NCBI GenBank assembly: GCA_018398805.1
Contig: JAGFBZ010000363.1
Location: forward strand, 930,001 to 994,000
Direction of reading: 5' to 3'
DNA: 64,000 nucleotides
DNA from: Hirundichthys speculiger
Lineage: Eukaryota > Chordata > Actinopteri > Beloniformes > Exocoetidae
Shown here: positions 23,311 through 34,700 of the stretch, in pieces
How positions within the stretch are numbered: position 1 is the stretch's first letter
Layout of the letters: every line of letters starts with the position of its first letter
The notes under the pieces: generated by a model
The model's database searches: none
Seen by the model: only the letters and a program-made list of their open reading frames with translations
Told to the model about the DNA's origin: nothing
Translations under genes and position numbers: made by a program

Positions 23311-23605
23311 GCTGTAGCTCAGTTGGTAGAGCAGGTTGTCCAGTCTCTGTAAGGTTGGCGGTTCGATCCCAGCTCCAACTGACCACATGTCAAAGTGCCC
23401 AAGGACCCTTTGACATGTGGTCAAAGTGCCCAAGGACACTTGGTCAAAGGGCACTTTGACCACATGTCAAAGTGTCCTTGGGCAAGACACTGAACCCGAA
23501 CTTGCCCCAGTGGGTCTGGGAGCACCCAGCACACCACTGGTGTAAAGTGCTTTGAGGGCACCTTGATGGTGTGGAGAAAGCGCAATATTAGTGCAGTTTA
23601 CCATA
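23311..23605 (+). mobile_element. tRNA-derived SINE (AFC-like) with internal palindromic rearrangement
   Basis: The 5' part is a tRNA-like RNA polymerase III promoter: A box TAGCTCAGTTGG (23315-23326) and B box GGTTCGATCC (23360-23369). The tRNA-unrelated part carries GTGTCCTTGGGCAAGACACT followed by GAACCC, and AAGTGCTTTGAGG, both typical of percomorph AFC-type SINEs. Bases 23381-23466 are unusual: parts of the GTCAAAGTG..CCAAGGAC segment are repeated in alternating orientation, giving perfect 15-bp and 18-bp inverted repeats. Not a functional tRNA gene, because the tRNA-like fold is not maintained. Confidence 0.82.
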
Positions 23606-23859
23606 TTGCACAGTGCCATGTTTGGTGAAACCAGACCAAGCATGTCAGCTTCATCACCATACCTAAGTGACAAGCATGGTGGTGAAGTTTACATTTTTAC
23701 AGATACATTTGGCAGTATCAGGAACAGGGGAACAGGGTACCTTGCAGTTGTTAATTGTACCATGAATTCTTCTTTATAGTAAAGAGATCTAGGGTCAAAT
23801 ATGACTCTGACAGTGACAGTGACTTGTAGGAAATTGGCCCATGCAGAACTCTAGAAACT

Positions 23860-24115
23860 CTACAGCACAACTGCTGAACTTGCAGTGACCGAGTCAAAGT
23901 CCAGACCTCAGCCTCATTGGTTATCTAACCCTCTGGCAGGACCTCATGAGAGCTTCCCACAAGATTCGGTGAACAAAAGCAATGCAAACAAGAGTGGGCC
24001 AGAATTCCTCCACAACAACATGAGAGACTAATAACACAGAAGACAATTTTTTCGAGTTATTATTTCTAAAGGTGGTTCTAATGAACTATGGGGTATGCTT
24101 AGTTTTTCGACTCCT
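23860..24115 (+). mobile_element. Tc1-like transposon 3' remnant
   Basis: Contains a decayed form of the Tc1 transposase C-terminal region: AAGTCCAGACCTCAGCCTCA corresponds to the SPDLNPIE segment, followed by CTGGCAGGACCTCATGAGAG, CCAGAATTCCTCCACAACAA and a GGTGGTTCTAATGAACTATG 3' end. Stops and frameshifts throughout; no start or catalytic N-terminal part. Confidence 0.65.
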
Positions 24116-25069
24116 CTGGCTTTTCTAACAGCTTGAATCCCTCGAGGCACGAACTTCACTTATGAAAATATTCTTCAATAAGGTTCCAACTTTCTCATGT
24201 AGCAGTCGACAGATTAACTTTTCAGTATGTAGCCTTGTCATGGATCAGTTAGATGGAAATCCATGGAAACCTTTTTGTTTGGCATTTCACAGAGCTGTTA
24301 TGTCTTTCCTGAAAAGAGGTTAATCAGCAAACCTACTTTCAGCAAATGGAATAAAAAAAGAAGTGTCCAAAACTTCATTATTAACTGTAGAATTAATCAC
24401 TGCCATCTCACAGACATGCAACTAAGTTTGATCAGTATGTCTAGAATTATGCTTGCTTCCCTCAGGCATTCATCTTATATTTCACTGCACCTACACCAAA
24501 TAAAAAAAAATGCCAGCATATCCTTGCCCAATGCAGATTCAGGGTTCATTACTGAATATCACGTTCATCCAATCATCCACAGTCCACGACTGATTCTCCT
24601 CTCACTGCAAACTTTTGTTCTCTTCTCTTTCAGAGTTGGTTCAAGATGGTTTATGTTTGGCTTTAGCTGAATGTACAGTTTCCTTTATCAAATTTCTTAC
24701 ACTTGAGTCACAAACATGGACCCCTACTTTGATGTCTTCCTGTGTGTCTTTTTTACAACCATGCCATTTTATTTTATTAATCTCCATCTTTGCAACAGAA
24801 ATAAATATATTTACAGCCTGGTTAAAAAAAAAATGCCTTTGGTCTCCTTCACTAGATGTCACATTCATAACAATTATATGGCAGATTACTTTCTTTTTTT
24901 ACCACAGGTAAGTAAAATTATATAAAGCAACAGTGGCAAATGGCTAGCTGTCATCACTTTAGCTACTTAGCGGATAGCACTGTCTTAACTTGTCTTATGA
25001 GCTGCGAATGAAAACCCAACAGAGCATAGTCATATTTTAAAGAGAACAATGTTGTTGTTGTTTTTTTTT
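24116..25069. other. Intergenic, no recognised feature
   Basis: AT-rich. Open segments (for example 24263-24670 plus) have skewed compositions and no recognisable motif. Confidence 0.5.
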
Positions 25070-25735
25070 TTTTTGTGCTTAATGGGGACCGACGCCCCTC
25101 CGCAAAAATGAAAATCTGCGAACTGGAGCCAGAGCCCTCCGGGCCTCAATAATGTGTTTAAAATATGTTTAAAAACCCCAAAAAAGTAGCGAGGCACTGC
25201 AGTGAAACAAGACAAAGGCTCAACTGTGGTCTTTCTGTTACCTTCACAGACCTCTGGTTTCTGAACCGTAGTAAACAAACTGCTGGTATTGTGCTATTTT
25301 TGGCCCGTAATTAGTGGCTAACACGCTAACAACAACAAAACAAAAAGTCCGGTTTTCTCTGCATAGAACAAGCACTTTATTCTGGCACTGCAGGAACTTA
25401 TAATATCACACAGGTTGTTAACAGAGAATGCAAATCTATACACACTGGGCTGCTGTTTATGCTCACTCCACTTTTCACCTAACCCAGTTTTCTTCTGCCG
25501 TCCCACGACACACACACTCCAATACCCATAAGGCCACATCATTACCCATAAGGCTACCTTCTTAAAGGGGCCAGGCTGGCTCACAGCATTTCTTCACTGT
25601 GAGAGAACGCGCACAACATCCTGTAATGTTTCCGCAATTTTTTTTTTTTTTTTAAATGATGTTATATATTTCTGAAAAAATCCACGAATAACCAAAACCG
25701 TGGAACTTAAACCACGAATTGGCAAGGGATCACTG
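25070..25735. mobile_element. Tigger/pogo-like mariner MITE remnant
   Basis: The right end, read as reverse complement, is CAGTGATCCCTTGCCAATTC followed by GTGG, with TA flanking at 25736-25737. The left part carries a TTAATGGGGACC..CC..AAAATGAAAATCTGCGAA phrase characteristic of the subterminal region of the same fish family. The left terminus is lost in a T-run. No intact transposase. Confidence 0.6.
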
Positions 25736-25737
25736 TA

Positions 25738-28700
25738 TATATAATACAGACGCTTACACACAAGTCAAAATTGGGTTTCTTTCTCTTTTCTGCAATTCAA
25801 AAACGTTTCTCTTCAGAAAAATTACTGCTTGTGACATGTTACCTGTATCTTGTTACAGTTGTAGTTTGGGGTGAGTTATTTAAGGTACCTTTTTCTACCA
25901 GAGACCTATTTCATGATGTCAAGAAATTGAAATATGACAAATGACTGTATACGTGTAGACTGAGTGCTACAAATCCATGGACGCTCATGAACAGATTGAT
26001 TCTGGTTGAGAGAAAGATCTGCTTAAAAACTTGTTTTTGTTGCGCTTTAGTCTTATCTCTACAAAATTCAATTATCTTTGTTTCCTTTTTTTTAATAAAA
26101 AAAAAAAAACATTCTATAACTTCAAAAGACATACAGCCAAGTGTTCATTTTACTGAATTGAATGTTGGTTTTATCAGCTGTACATATTGTATGTATCTCT
26201 ACCTACTATGAAAATGTTATCTTTAAACTAAGAAAACTTGATAAAACAGTTTGAGGTTGTTAAGAGCAGATATGATTTACATTGTGATATGCTGATTACA
26301 AATGAATGTAGATATGATTTTAGAGGCTGCTCTTACAGCGTGTGGCTTAAAACATGATCATGAAGGTTAGTATGCAGGATTGCTTGAAACAAAAGAAGGG
26401 CTTGGGGATCCCTACAATATAGAATATAACCAAAATCATGTCCCCCAATTGATACACACACACCAAAAACAAAAAAAAAAAAAACTTTATATAAGAGATT
26501 TTCCTCTTTTGAAAATCAGTAAAGCTTTAAGGGAAAACAAACTCATGTTCTCCTGTCAGGGACTTTTATATTTTACAATTTATTTCATTTTATTTCAAGA
26601 CATGACTTTAATATGTAATATTTTTGTGTTAATGTACTAAATAATTAATGTTGCGAGTATTTCACACATTGTGGTGAAACTTGCCTGAACTCTTTTGATT
26701 TAGGACTGCTGGTTTCACAATAAAAAAGGCTTTTTTTGGTACTATTAACAAAATATATCATGAGCAGGAATCACTAAGCATATTGGTGGACTACTCATCA
26801 AAAGCTCAAGCTGATGCAATGCCCTTGTGGACAAAATGCATTCTTATTTTATTTAATTTCTGACTGACTTCCTGCTGAAATTCCCAAGACGAGGGTGGTT
26901 CTAAAAAGCCACCTACATTCACAGGCCCCTGCTCGTCAGAATGCAGACTTGACTGTGTTCTTCGGCTTCATCCAGACCATGAGATGGAAGAGTAATCGCA
27001 GTGATTATTACGTGTAGGAAAGTGAAACAACCTTGCGCATGCTGTGAACCAGACGATGAAAACAAAAAAGAATCCAGGGCATTGTTCCCACATCCTGCAA
27101 GCCAGAATAGCATCACACCCCGCCGCAATCCTCCTTTCCTCCCTCTCTTCCTCTTTCTCCCTCTCTTATCTGCTGGGGAAATGAAGCTCAATCACCTGCG
27201 GAGGAGCTGAGGGCGGCACAGGGGACTTTGCAATGCAAATGCCAGGTAATTACCCGAAAGCAAGGAGAGTGCAAGCACACAGATGAAAATAGAGCAGAGT
27301 GAGAGCGCAAAGCAGAGGGAGCGATACAAAGAACACTGGGTTCACATGCCTGTTGATGCAGGTTTATTGGGGTGTATCTGTGTGTTGGGGGGTAGAGGGA
27401 AGAGAAGAGGGGAGGAAAAGGTGAAGAGAACCACAGGGATTGAATGGGAACACTGTTGATTTCCTCCTTGTATGTGTATGTGGACCCGGTAATGTGCATT
27501 CCTCTTTCAAATCAATAAATGTACTATTTCCCAGAGTCTCTGCTGTATGCTGCGATGGCGGAATAATCTACATTTCATTGAGAGGAATATCTGTAAAGGG
27601 TTAATGAGTTCAGTTATACTATGTACAGAAGTGTATTTGTGTCTGGGTGTTTATGCGCGCCTTGGCATGTGTGTGCTCACATATGATGTGAGTGTGTATG
27701 CTGTGGGTGACTGCATATGCTTGTGTGGCATAGCAAAGGATTTAGTGAGCATGCCAGCTTGCAGCTGTTTGTCAGTGAGTGAGAGAAAAGAGATGTGCAG
27801 ATGTGAGTATCAAAGAGATTATGAAATGACCTGGAATTAAACACTGCAGCAGATTTTAACTGGGTAACGCTCCCTGTTAAGCCCCTCTGTTTGACTGGGA
27901 GACAGTTTCAGAGCTGCTTCACATAGCTGGTATAGGCAAAATCATGCAAGTTTATTTAATTTGCCCTGTTTGTGATTCAATATAGGACACCAACATTTGT
28001 TTGTTTGTGGAAGATATCAAGAAGCGATGGTGTGACTTGCAAGTGCTTTGCACCTCGATTCAGTAGATGCCTCTGATTAACATCTGAACAGGAGTGGAGC
28101 CAGCCAACCAGAAAACTATTGTGGCGATTGACTGTAATCGTGGCTCTGCTAAAGTCTCACTTCGGCTAATTAGAATAATAAATCATGCCGCCTCGTTGTT
28201 TCTAAAGGACCCTCCATCGTCTCGCCAAAGCAGGTGGGATTGTGGGATGGTGTGAAAAAACAAAGGGTTTGATTGCTCTGCTGAAGCTACAGGCAGTTAA
28301 AAGCAGTGTGGCGCTCTCTGGGGATTCATATTCAAAAGTAAGCCACGCCAATTCATGGACCGGAGTGGGAAAAATGAACTTGACAAATTTTGATTCATAT
28401 GCTGGCCCAAGCTTGACTTCACTTGACATAAATCACTTGGCTCATTGGAAAATGGAAAGATGGTGCCTTGTTTGAATGACTTGAAAGGCTGAGTGAAGAT
28501 TGCATAGTGGTGCATTTCCAAGATGGTTGTACATTTCAAATGTTTTCAGCAATGTACATTTAACACACGCTGGCCACAGACCATACAGCAATAGAGCTGA
28601 CCCTGATGGGAAACATCTGTTCAAATCAGAAAACAGACTCAACATACAACATGAATAGCAGTAAATTTACCTACAAAGGAAAATGACACGAAGAACAATA

Positions 28701-31339
28701 TCCAGCACAAAGTTTAACTGTTAGTAAAGCTGCAAGTATTTTCTTTATTAATTAGTTTGCTAATTAATTTCATAAGTAATCGGTGTCTTTTCAATATGAA
28801 GTGGGGAAACAGTGACAAATATACATCACAGTATCTCAGAGCTCGCAGTGATATCCTGCAGTGATTCTTTGATTAATCAAATAATAAATTCAGCTCACAT
28901 AACAATGTTTCTTACTTTTTAATTAATGTAAAAGTACACTAATTAAAGGCAACACAAGAACAGTATTACAGATCCATAAATATTCTTGCCGTTCTCGTTC
29001 CTGTGATTGTTGTATTTTACCACTCCAAAGGAGGAAGCGTACCACTTTCTTATCCTTATTTTTACTTCATAAGTGATGATGTCTGTATCTGTCAGAAGTA
29101 ATGTATGTCTGTCTATAAAGTATATATATAGTTCACATTTGACAGGTATTAAGTCTGTATATTTATACATGCTTGTTGTGCCTGTGCTTTCAAAAATAAA
29201 GGCCCAGATTTGCTTTCGCTTTGCACCTGTAGTAAACCTTGTTAAAAAGTGACCGTTGAGATTTATCAGTAAGTCATAGAGTAAAGCTGGGACACTGATA
29301 TCTGAGCTTGGCCCTGTTGCATATGTATTTATGGAGTTTCCCTTGCAGAGTGCAGAAGTAGGTGGAGAGAGTGTTTAAATTATTTGTGCAGAGCATTTTA
29401 CTAAGTTTGCATGATGCAGTTAGTGGCTGCAGCATTATTTACTGCTGAAATAAAATGATAAAAGCTGCAACAGGGAGGATAAAATAGGTGTCACACAGCA
29501 CATGCAGGAGGGGGAAGCATGTGAAGGGCAAGATAGTTAATTCTTGTACATTAAGGTGGTTCAAGACAAAACCAGCCCACATTCACAAGTGTTCAGCATC
29601 ATGTTGGAAAAGATCCATCCACATTGCAGCACTGTAAAGGCATATTACACGGCCATCCATGTTCACTGGGCACGCGGTTACGAGGAAAAACAGAGTGAAG
29701 ACTCTGCTGTAAATAACCTTTTTTGTAGATTGGTCTTTTAATGCCTTTTGACCTGCGCATGTAAGCATTGCAGTACTATCAAATGCAGACTAGCTGATGA
29801 TGCCAAGGACCTCAGAGTCAGCAGCACTTGCTGTTCCACATCCACATTGTTGTTTATGGTGAGTCCTGTGTCTTATGTTCTGATGGTTATTGTTGTGTTG
29901 GGAGCAAACGAGACGCTACAGTGGTGTGTGCCACCAAAAGCAGCTTTATTACAGGCTACTCAGCATGCACGCGTGCAGAGACATCCAAAAAAAAGCTCAA
30001 ACAAAGTAAACATACACTGCCATAAAAAGACTGTCCTGCCACCACAACCATGTTGCCATGGCAACAGAAACATACACACTAGCGATCATATGTTATAGGC
30101 TTGGCAAAAATCATAAAGGGACACACAAGAGCCAGAAGATAAAGCAATAAGCTGTCATGTTTCCAGCCTATCCACATTGGCAGCAGTTGCATTTACAAAC
30201 TGAAATGGAGTCTGCAGTAGATTAAAGTTTGAGGGTCTAATTCCCTGCAGAAATGTGGATTTCACACGACAGTAAAAAAAAAAAAAAAAAAAAATTCATT
30301 TCTCAATGAAAATGTATCAATGTGGACGCAGCCTCATTTGCCAGAAGAAGACACAAAAAAAGCAAATCAATTGCTGACCCACATTAACTCACTGGAGAAA
30401 ATCTGTACAAGTGTCCAAAAAGAATCAGATGTAATTATTTTAGCAAACCATTTTGCAGCTCTTAGCATTATGATCTTAATTTCATCTACACTTCTTTGTT
30501 TTATTATAATTAAGATACTAGAACTTGCATAGCTGGGATGCCAACGTCATTTTTGCTTGTGTTATCCTCAAGTGCAAAGGGCCAACATTACCAAATGACG
30601 AGGATGCAGTGATGCACCAGCAGATTTACCTTAAAATGTCTTCTTTTTCTGGGAAAGTCACTGTAGTCTCTCACGGTAGATTGTAATGACAGCTGCCTGT
30701 AAATCCAAAAAGATTTCCTTATGGTTGATATTAGATTTTTTTGTTAGGCTTGAATGATTGTCCTCATTTATAGATCCTGAACCATTAACTAAATAAACAA
30801 TGGTTAGAGTTAAACTGAAAAGTGAGCCACATGTTATGCTTACGTGGTTTGTGTGGTAACCAAGCGGCAACTATCCCACTTGGGTTGAAGCCCAGCCAGG
30901 AAATAAGTTTTGTTGCAGTTTCTCAAGTGACAACTTGGCCCACTTCTGACTTGTAACTTCAAGCCATCTTAGTAAATTTGGGACACAGATGTTACTGAGA
31001 GTTTTGTGTTTATGTTGGTGGTTAAAATTACATTATGGTCACTTGCAGTAATGTGCATTTATCATAAATTTGACATGCTGTGTTCCAGATGAGGTCCCAG
31101 TCTTTAGGATCTTCTTCAAGAATGACATGCCTGTTTTCTAGGGTCTACTGTTTTCTTTGTGGCTGAAGTCTGTTATGCTATCATGCAAAACTTAAAAAGA
31201 CTTCTCAAAGGCCTTTTTGAAAAGTGACAGTGCTGACAAACCATGTTTTTAAATGCCCTCTAGACAAATTAATTACAGTGTAGTTAGGACATGTTAAGCA
31301 CAAAGACATTCAGAAGACAAACCTCATTAAATTGATATA
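25738..31339. other. Intergenic, no gene recognised
   Basis: About 5.6 kb of AT-rich sequence. 27170-27270 combines an ATGCAAAT octamer and TAATTA in otherwise complex, non-repetitive sequence, and 28090-28240 is similarly complex, so both could be conserved non-coding elements; conservation cannot be judged here. 29580-30250 is distantly related to 11180-11830. A-runs occur at 26469-26483 and 30275-30293. Confidence 0.4.
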
Positions 31340-31704
31340 CAGTCATAAAAAAAATTATTAGACCACCATTTTTTCTTCACTTTCTTGTTCATTTTAATAC
31401 CTGGTACCACTAAACGTCATCATGTGACTAAAACAGACAGAAAAGAAAACACTGAATGCATAAAAGCAATGTTTTTGGCAGTAGAACACCATAGCTATTG
31501 ATGTAAAAACTTAAGTGATTTAGGTCATAATCAAGAAAACCATGGAAAATGGTAAGATATCAGCTCTTAAATAAAACTCTTATGAGCAATCTTTGTGGTT
31601 ATCGTTATGTTTGTCCAAACAAATGTACCTTTAGTTGTACCAGGCATTAAAATGAACAAGAAACTGAAGAAAACAAGGGTGGTCTAATAATTTTTCCATG
31701 ATTG
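31340..31704. mobile_element. Tc1/mariner MITE with about 65-bp inverted repeats
   Basis: 365 bp flanked by TA (31338-31339 and 31705-31706). Left arm: CAGTCATAAAAAAAATTATT then AGACCACC; the reverse complement of the right arm reads CAATCATGGAAAAATTATTA then GACCACC. The arms remain similar through CTTGTTCATTTTAATRCCTG and GTAC. A transcript would fold into a long hairpin. No coding capacity. Confidence 0.85.
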
Positions 31705-31706
31705 TA

Positions 31707-34700
31707 TTTATGTCTGAAAAGTGATGTAATATATTGATGTTATTTCTGACAAAATGGGCAATATTTCCCTTTGGGAACAGGAATTTAGTTTTCCACATAC
31801 GTATTTTACATCAAGTGACATTTTTAATTAACCAATCAGACAGAGATTCAAAAGGAATCAAATATTTCCTTGTCTAATTATGAAAAAGAAACAAAACAAA
31901 ACATGCATGGATTGCAACTTCTTTAATCAACTATTTTGATTAACTTTTGTCGTTCAGGAAATATATGTATTCATTATTACAGACATCCTTAAAGCTTTAG
32001 AAGTTTATTGAATAAGCTTTCTTTCACAGAAATCAGCCTCCCATGTCAATTTTTTTATATAAGATAACTGATCCCTGGAGGCTACATAAAGATACAATCA
32101 GAAAGATGGAAAATTGGTAGATAAAAGCAGAGAAAGCGATGGGTAATTTGAGTGAGCTGAGTGCTGCTACATAATGCCTGTCCACTTCCTGTCCCTCTTG
32201 CTCCAGCCATGCTAAGAGCGGCTGGGCTAAGCTACTATTGCCCTACATACAGCCTAAACAGCAGATTACTGACTGTCCCTATAATCCCATGCACCAGGGC
32301 ATGTGCCACTGTCACCATGCACAAACCACCCAATCACCCTGCAGGCACCGTCACAGCCCCCTGCTGTTCTGTTAGCTATGTAACCAACTCCCCCCTCCCC
32401 GGACTCCAATCTGCAGCATCGTTTCGTTTCTGTTTGCGGTCACTCATTTTGGATTTTCGGGTTTAAGTCTTTTCTGAGAAAAAGAAAAAATAAAAGAGAA
32501 GAAGAAGAAGAAATTTGCCTTAAACTGAGATATCAAAAACCTAATTCTGCTCGCTTGCACTCTCTTCCCTAGCAACACCCTGTCCCATCCTCATCCTCCC
32601 AGTGCACCCACTCACCTCCCTGCCCCGCCCCCACCCCCTTCCAATTTTAACCTCCTCATGGCCACCTGGCATGGGATAGCTTCCTTTAGTCCCTCACCCT
32701 CACCTAAACCACCAGACCTGAGATTAGGGTTAATCTGGACCTTGTGTCATCCTGTATCTATCCACCACCCCCACAGGCCCATTCTTTGCTCCCTGCCTCC
32801 CTCCCTCCCTCCTCTTTACCAAAGAGGCTTTGGTTTAAAATCCTTTATTGTGAACCCCCGCTCCCTTTGCAGTGTCTTTCTGCCTGCTGCCAACTGCAAC
32901 TTTTCCTCCCGCACCACATCCTCAGCCAATCCTTGAACAGATACCGGTAGAACCTGTCCCCAAGCTATGCTGGTTAAGAGATGCAAGCAAAGGATTTTTT
33001 TTTTCTTCCATTGTCTCTCCCTTCAGTATAAATTTGGAATTAGGCAACGGCTGTCAAGTTTTGCGCACGTACTACGCTAAAATGAAACACTTGGTAGTAT
33101 AAATGCATACATGAGCGTGCAGTATTGCATGTATATAGAAAGTGTGCATACCGTATAAAGACTTGCTCTCTGTTTGTGCGCAGGTTGTATGTCTGATTGT
33201 TTTAGAGGGCTTTCAATTCATATGTACAAGGGAATACGATGAGAGAATCCATCTTCCACTCTGCTGTCACAGTCTCCCAACCCCCAGTAAAATTTAGCCA
33301 GCCGTGCTCCTCTGCTCCTCTCACCCCGAGGACAGAGCGAAGGCATCGAGGCCTGAGCTGGATGAAGAGACTCTCCAGTGGTGAAGAGAGCAAAGATATG
33401 TAGAGAAAGACGACAAAAAAGGGGAAAGATACAAAGCGCAAATGCCCCTTCCCATCTTTTTTTTTCTTCTGTGGAAATAAATGGCAAATTCTCCCTCAAG
33501 GAAAGTCTCCTGTCTTGAGTTGAAAGGCCAGGAAAAAGCATTTGGCTGACAGATACTGGGAGAAAAGGGGAGTGAGAGGTAGGGAAGCAGCGACAGATGT
33601 AGGCCAGTGACGAAGAATAAAGAAAGTTAATCTAAGGGGGAAAGAAAAAGACCCTTGAGCATTAGAACCTGCATGAATTGGGTTCTTTAATGATAAAACA
33701 GCATGGAGTGTGCACTGAAATGATCAGAAGATGCTGAGCTTATAATGTGAATGTCAAATTCCTTGTATAATCATAATTAGTCAATTTGCTGAGCACTGTT
33801 TAATTTGTTCTGATTACACACTGTGTGTTCAGTTATTAAAAGTGAATATACATAATATTATAACTAGTTACAGGGATTATTCTTACGATTACCAGCTAAC
33901 CAAAGATTCCCCAAACCTCAAAAAGACACTCAGAGACACAAAAGGGCAAACATGCAACATGAACTTGATAATGTTGTTCATGTAGCTCTTCTTTAGAGGG
34001 ACGTGATGGATGCTAAAGGTCTTCTGAATTGGTTGTTGATCGTGGAGCCCAAGTGCATGTTCAGGAGCGATCGGCACAGTAAGAGTGACTGATTAAAGGA
34101 TAGAAAACATGCTGAGAGAGGAAAAAGTGAGAGTGAGGGGAGAAACTAAGAATGTTTGAACCGACTGTGTGAGAGCATGAAATGTCCACAGAGAGCAAGA
34201 AGGAGAGAGCGGGCGATGTGGTTAATGGATGTAAATGAATTGCTGTCATGTGGATTGATCCACTGATCCCAATAAATCAGGGTCAGTGCCAACTCTCCAG
34301 TGCCATCTCTCCATGGCTGGGAAAAGGCAGGAGGCAGCCCGCATCCGATACGCTGCAACACACACCAGCACTCAGCCACGTGTATGCAAAACTACAAACC
34401 ACACCGCTGATCCTTCACCAAACCAAAGTTCTTCATACAGATAAAGACTAAACATATGAATTAAAATGATACGCAAAATACTCATTAGTGATAACAGTGC
34501 AGAAATGGAAGATGAGTTCTTGAAACACTCCGAATACATGCAAGTGTATCATTTGCCGATGTGATATTCTGTATGCTGAGTTTTGTGCCGCAAGATCCTC
34601 TTCATCGTTGGGAGCTCTTAAAAAATGCACCTCAAGTTAAAAAAGAATATACTGAATGCCAACTAGGGCAGACTTAACTGGGTTATAAATGCAATGTGGT

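Noticed and set aside
23311..23385. Functional tRNA gene
   Set aside because: A and B boxes are present, but the sequence continues into an AFC-like SINE body and the cloverleaf is not kept.
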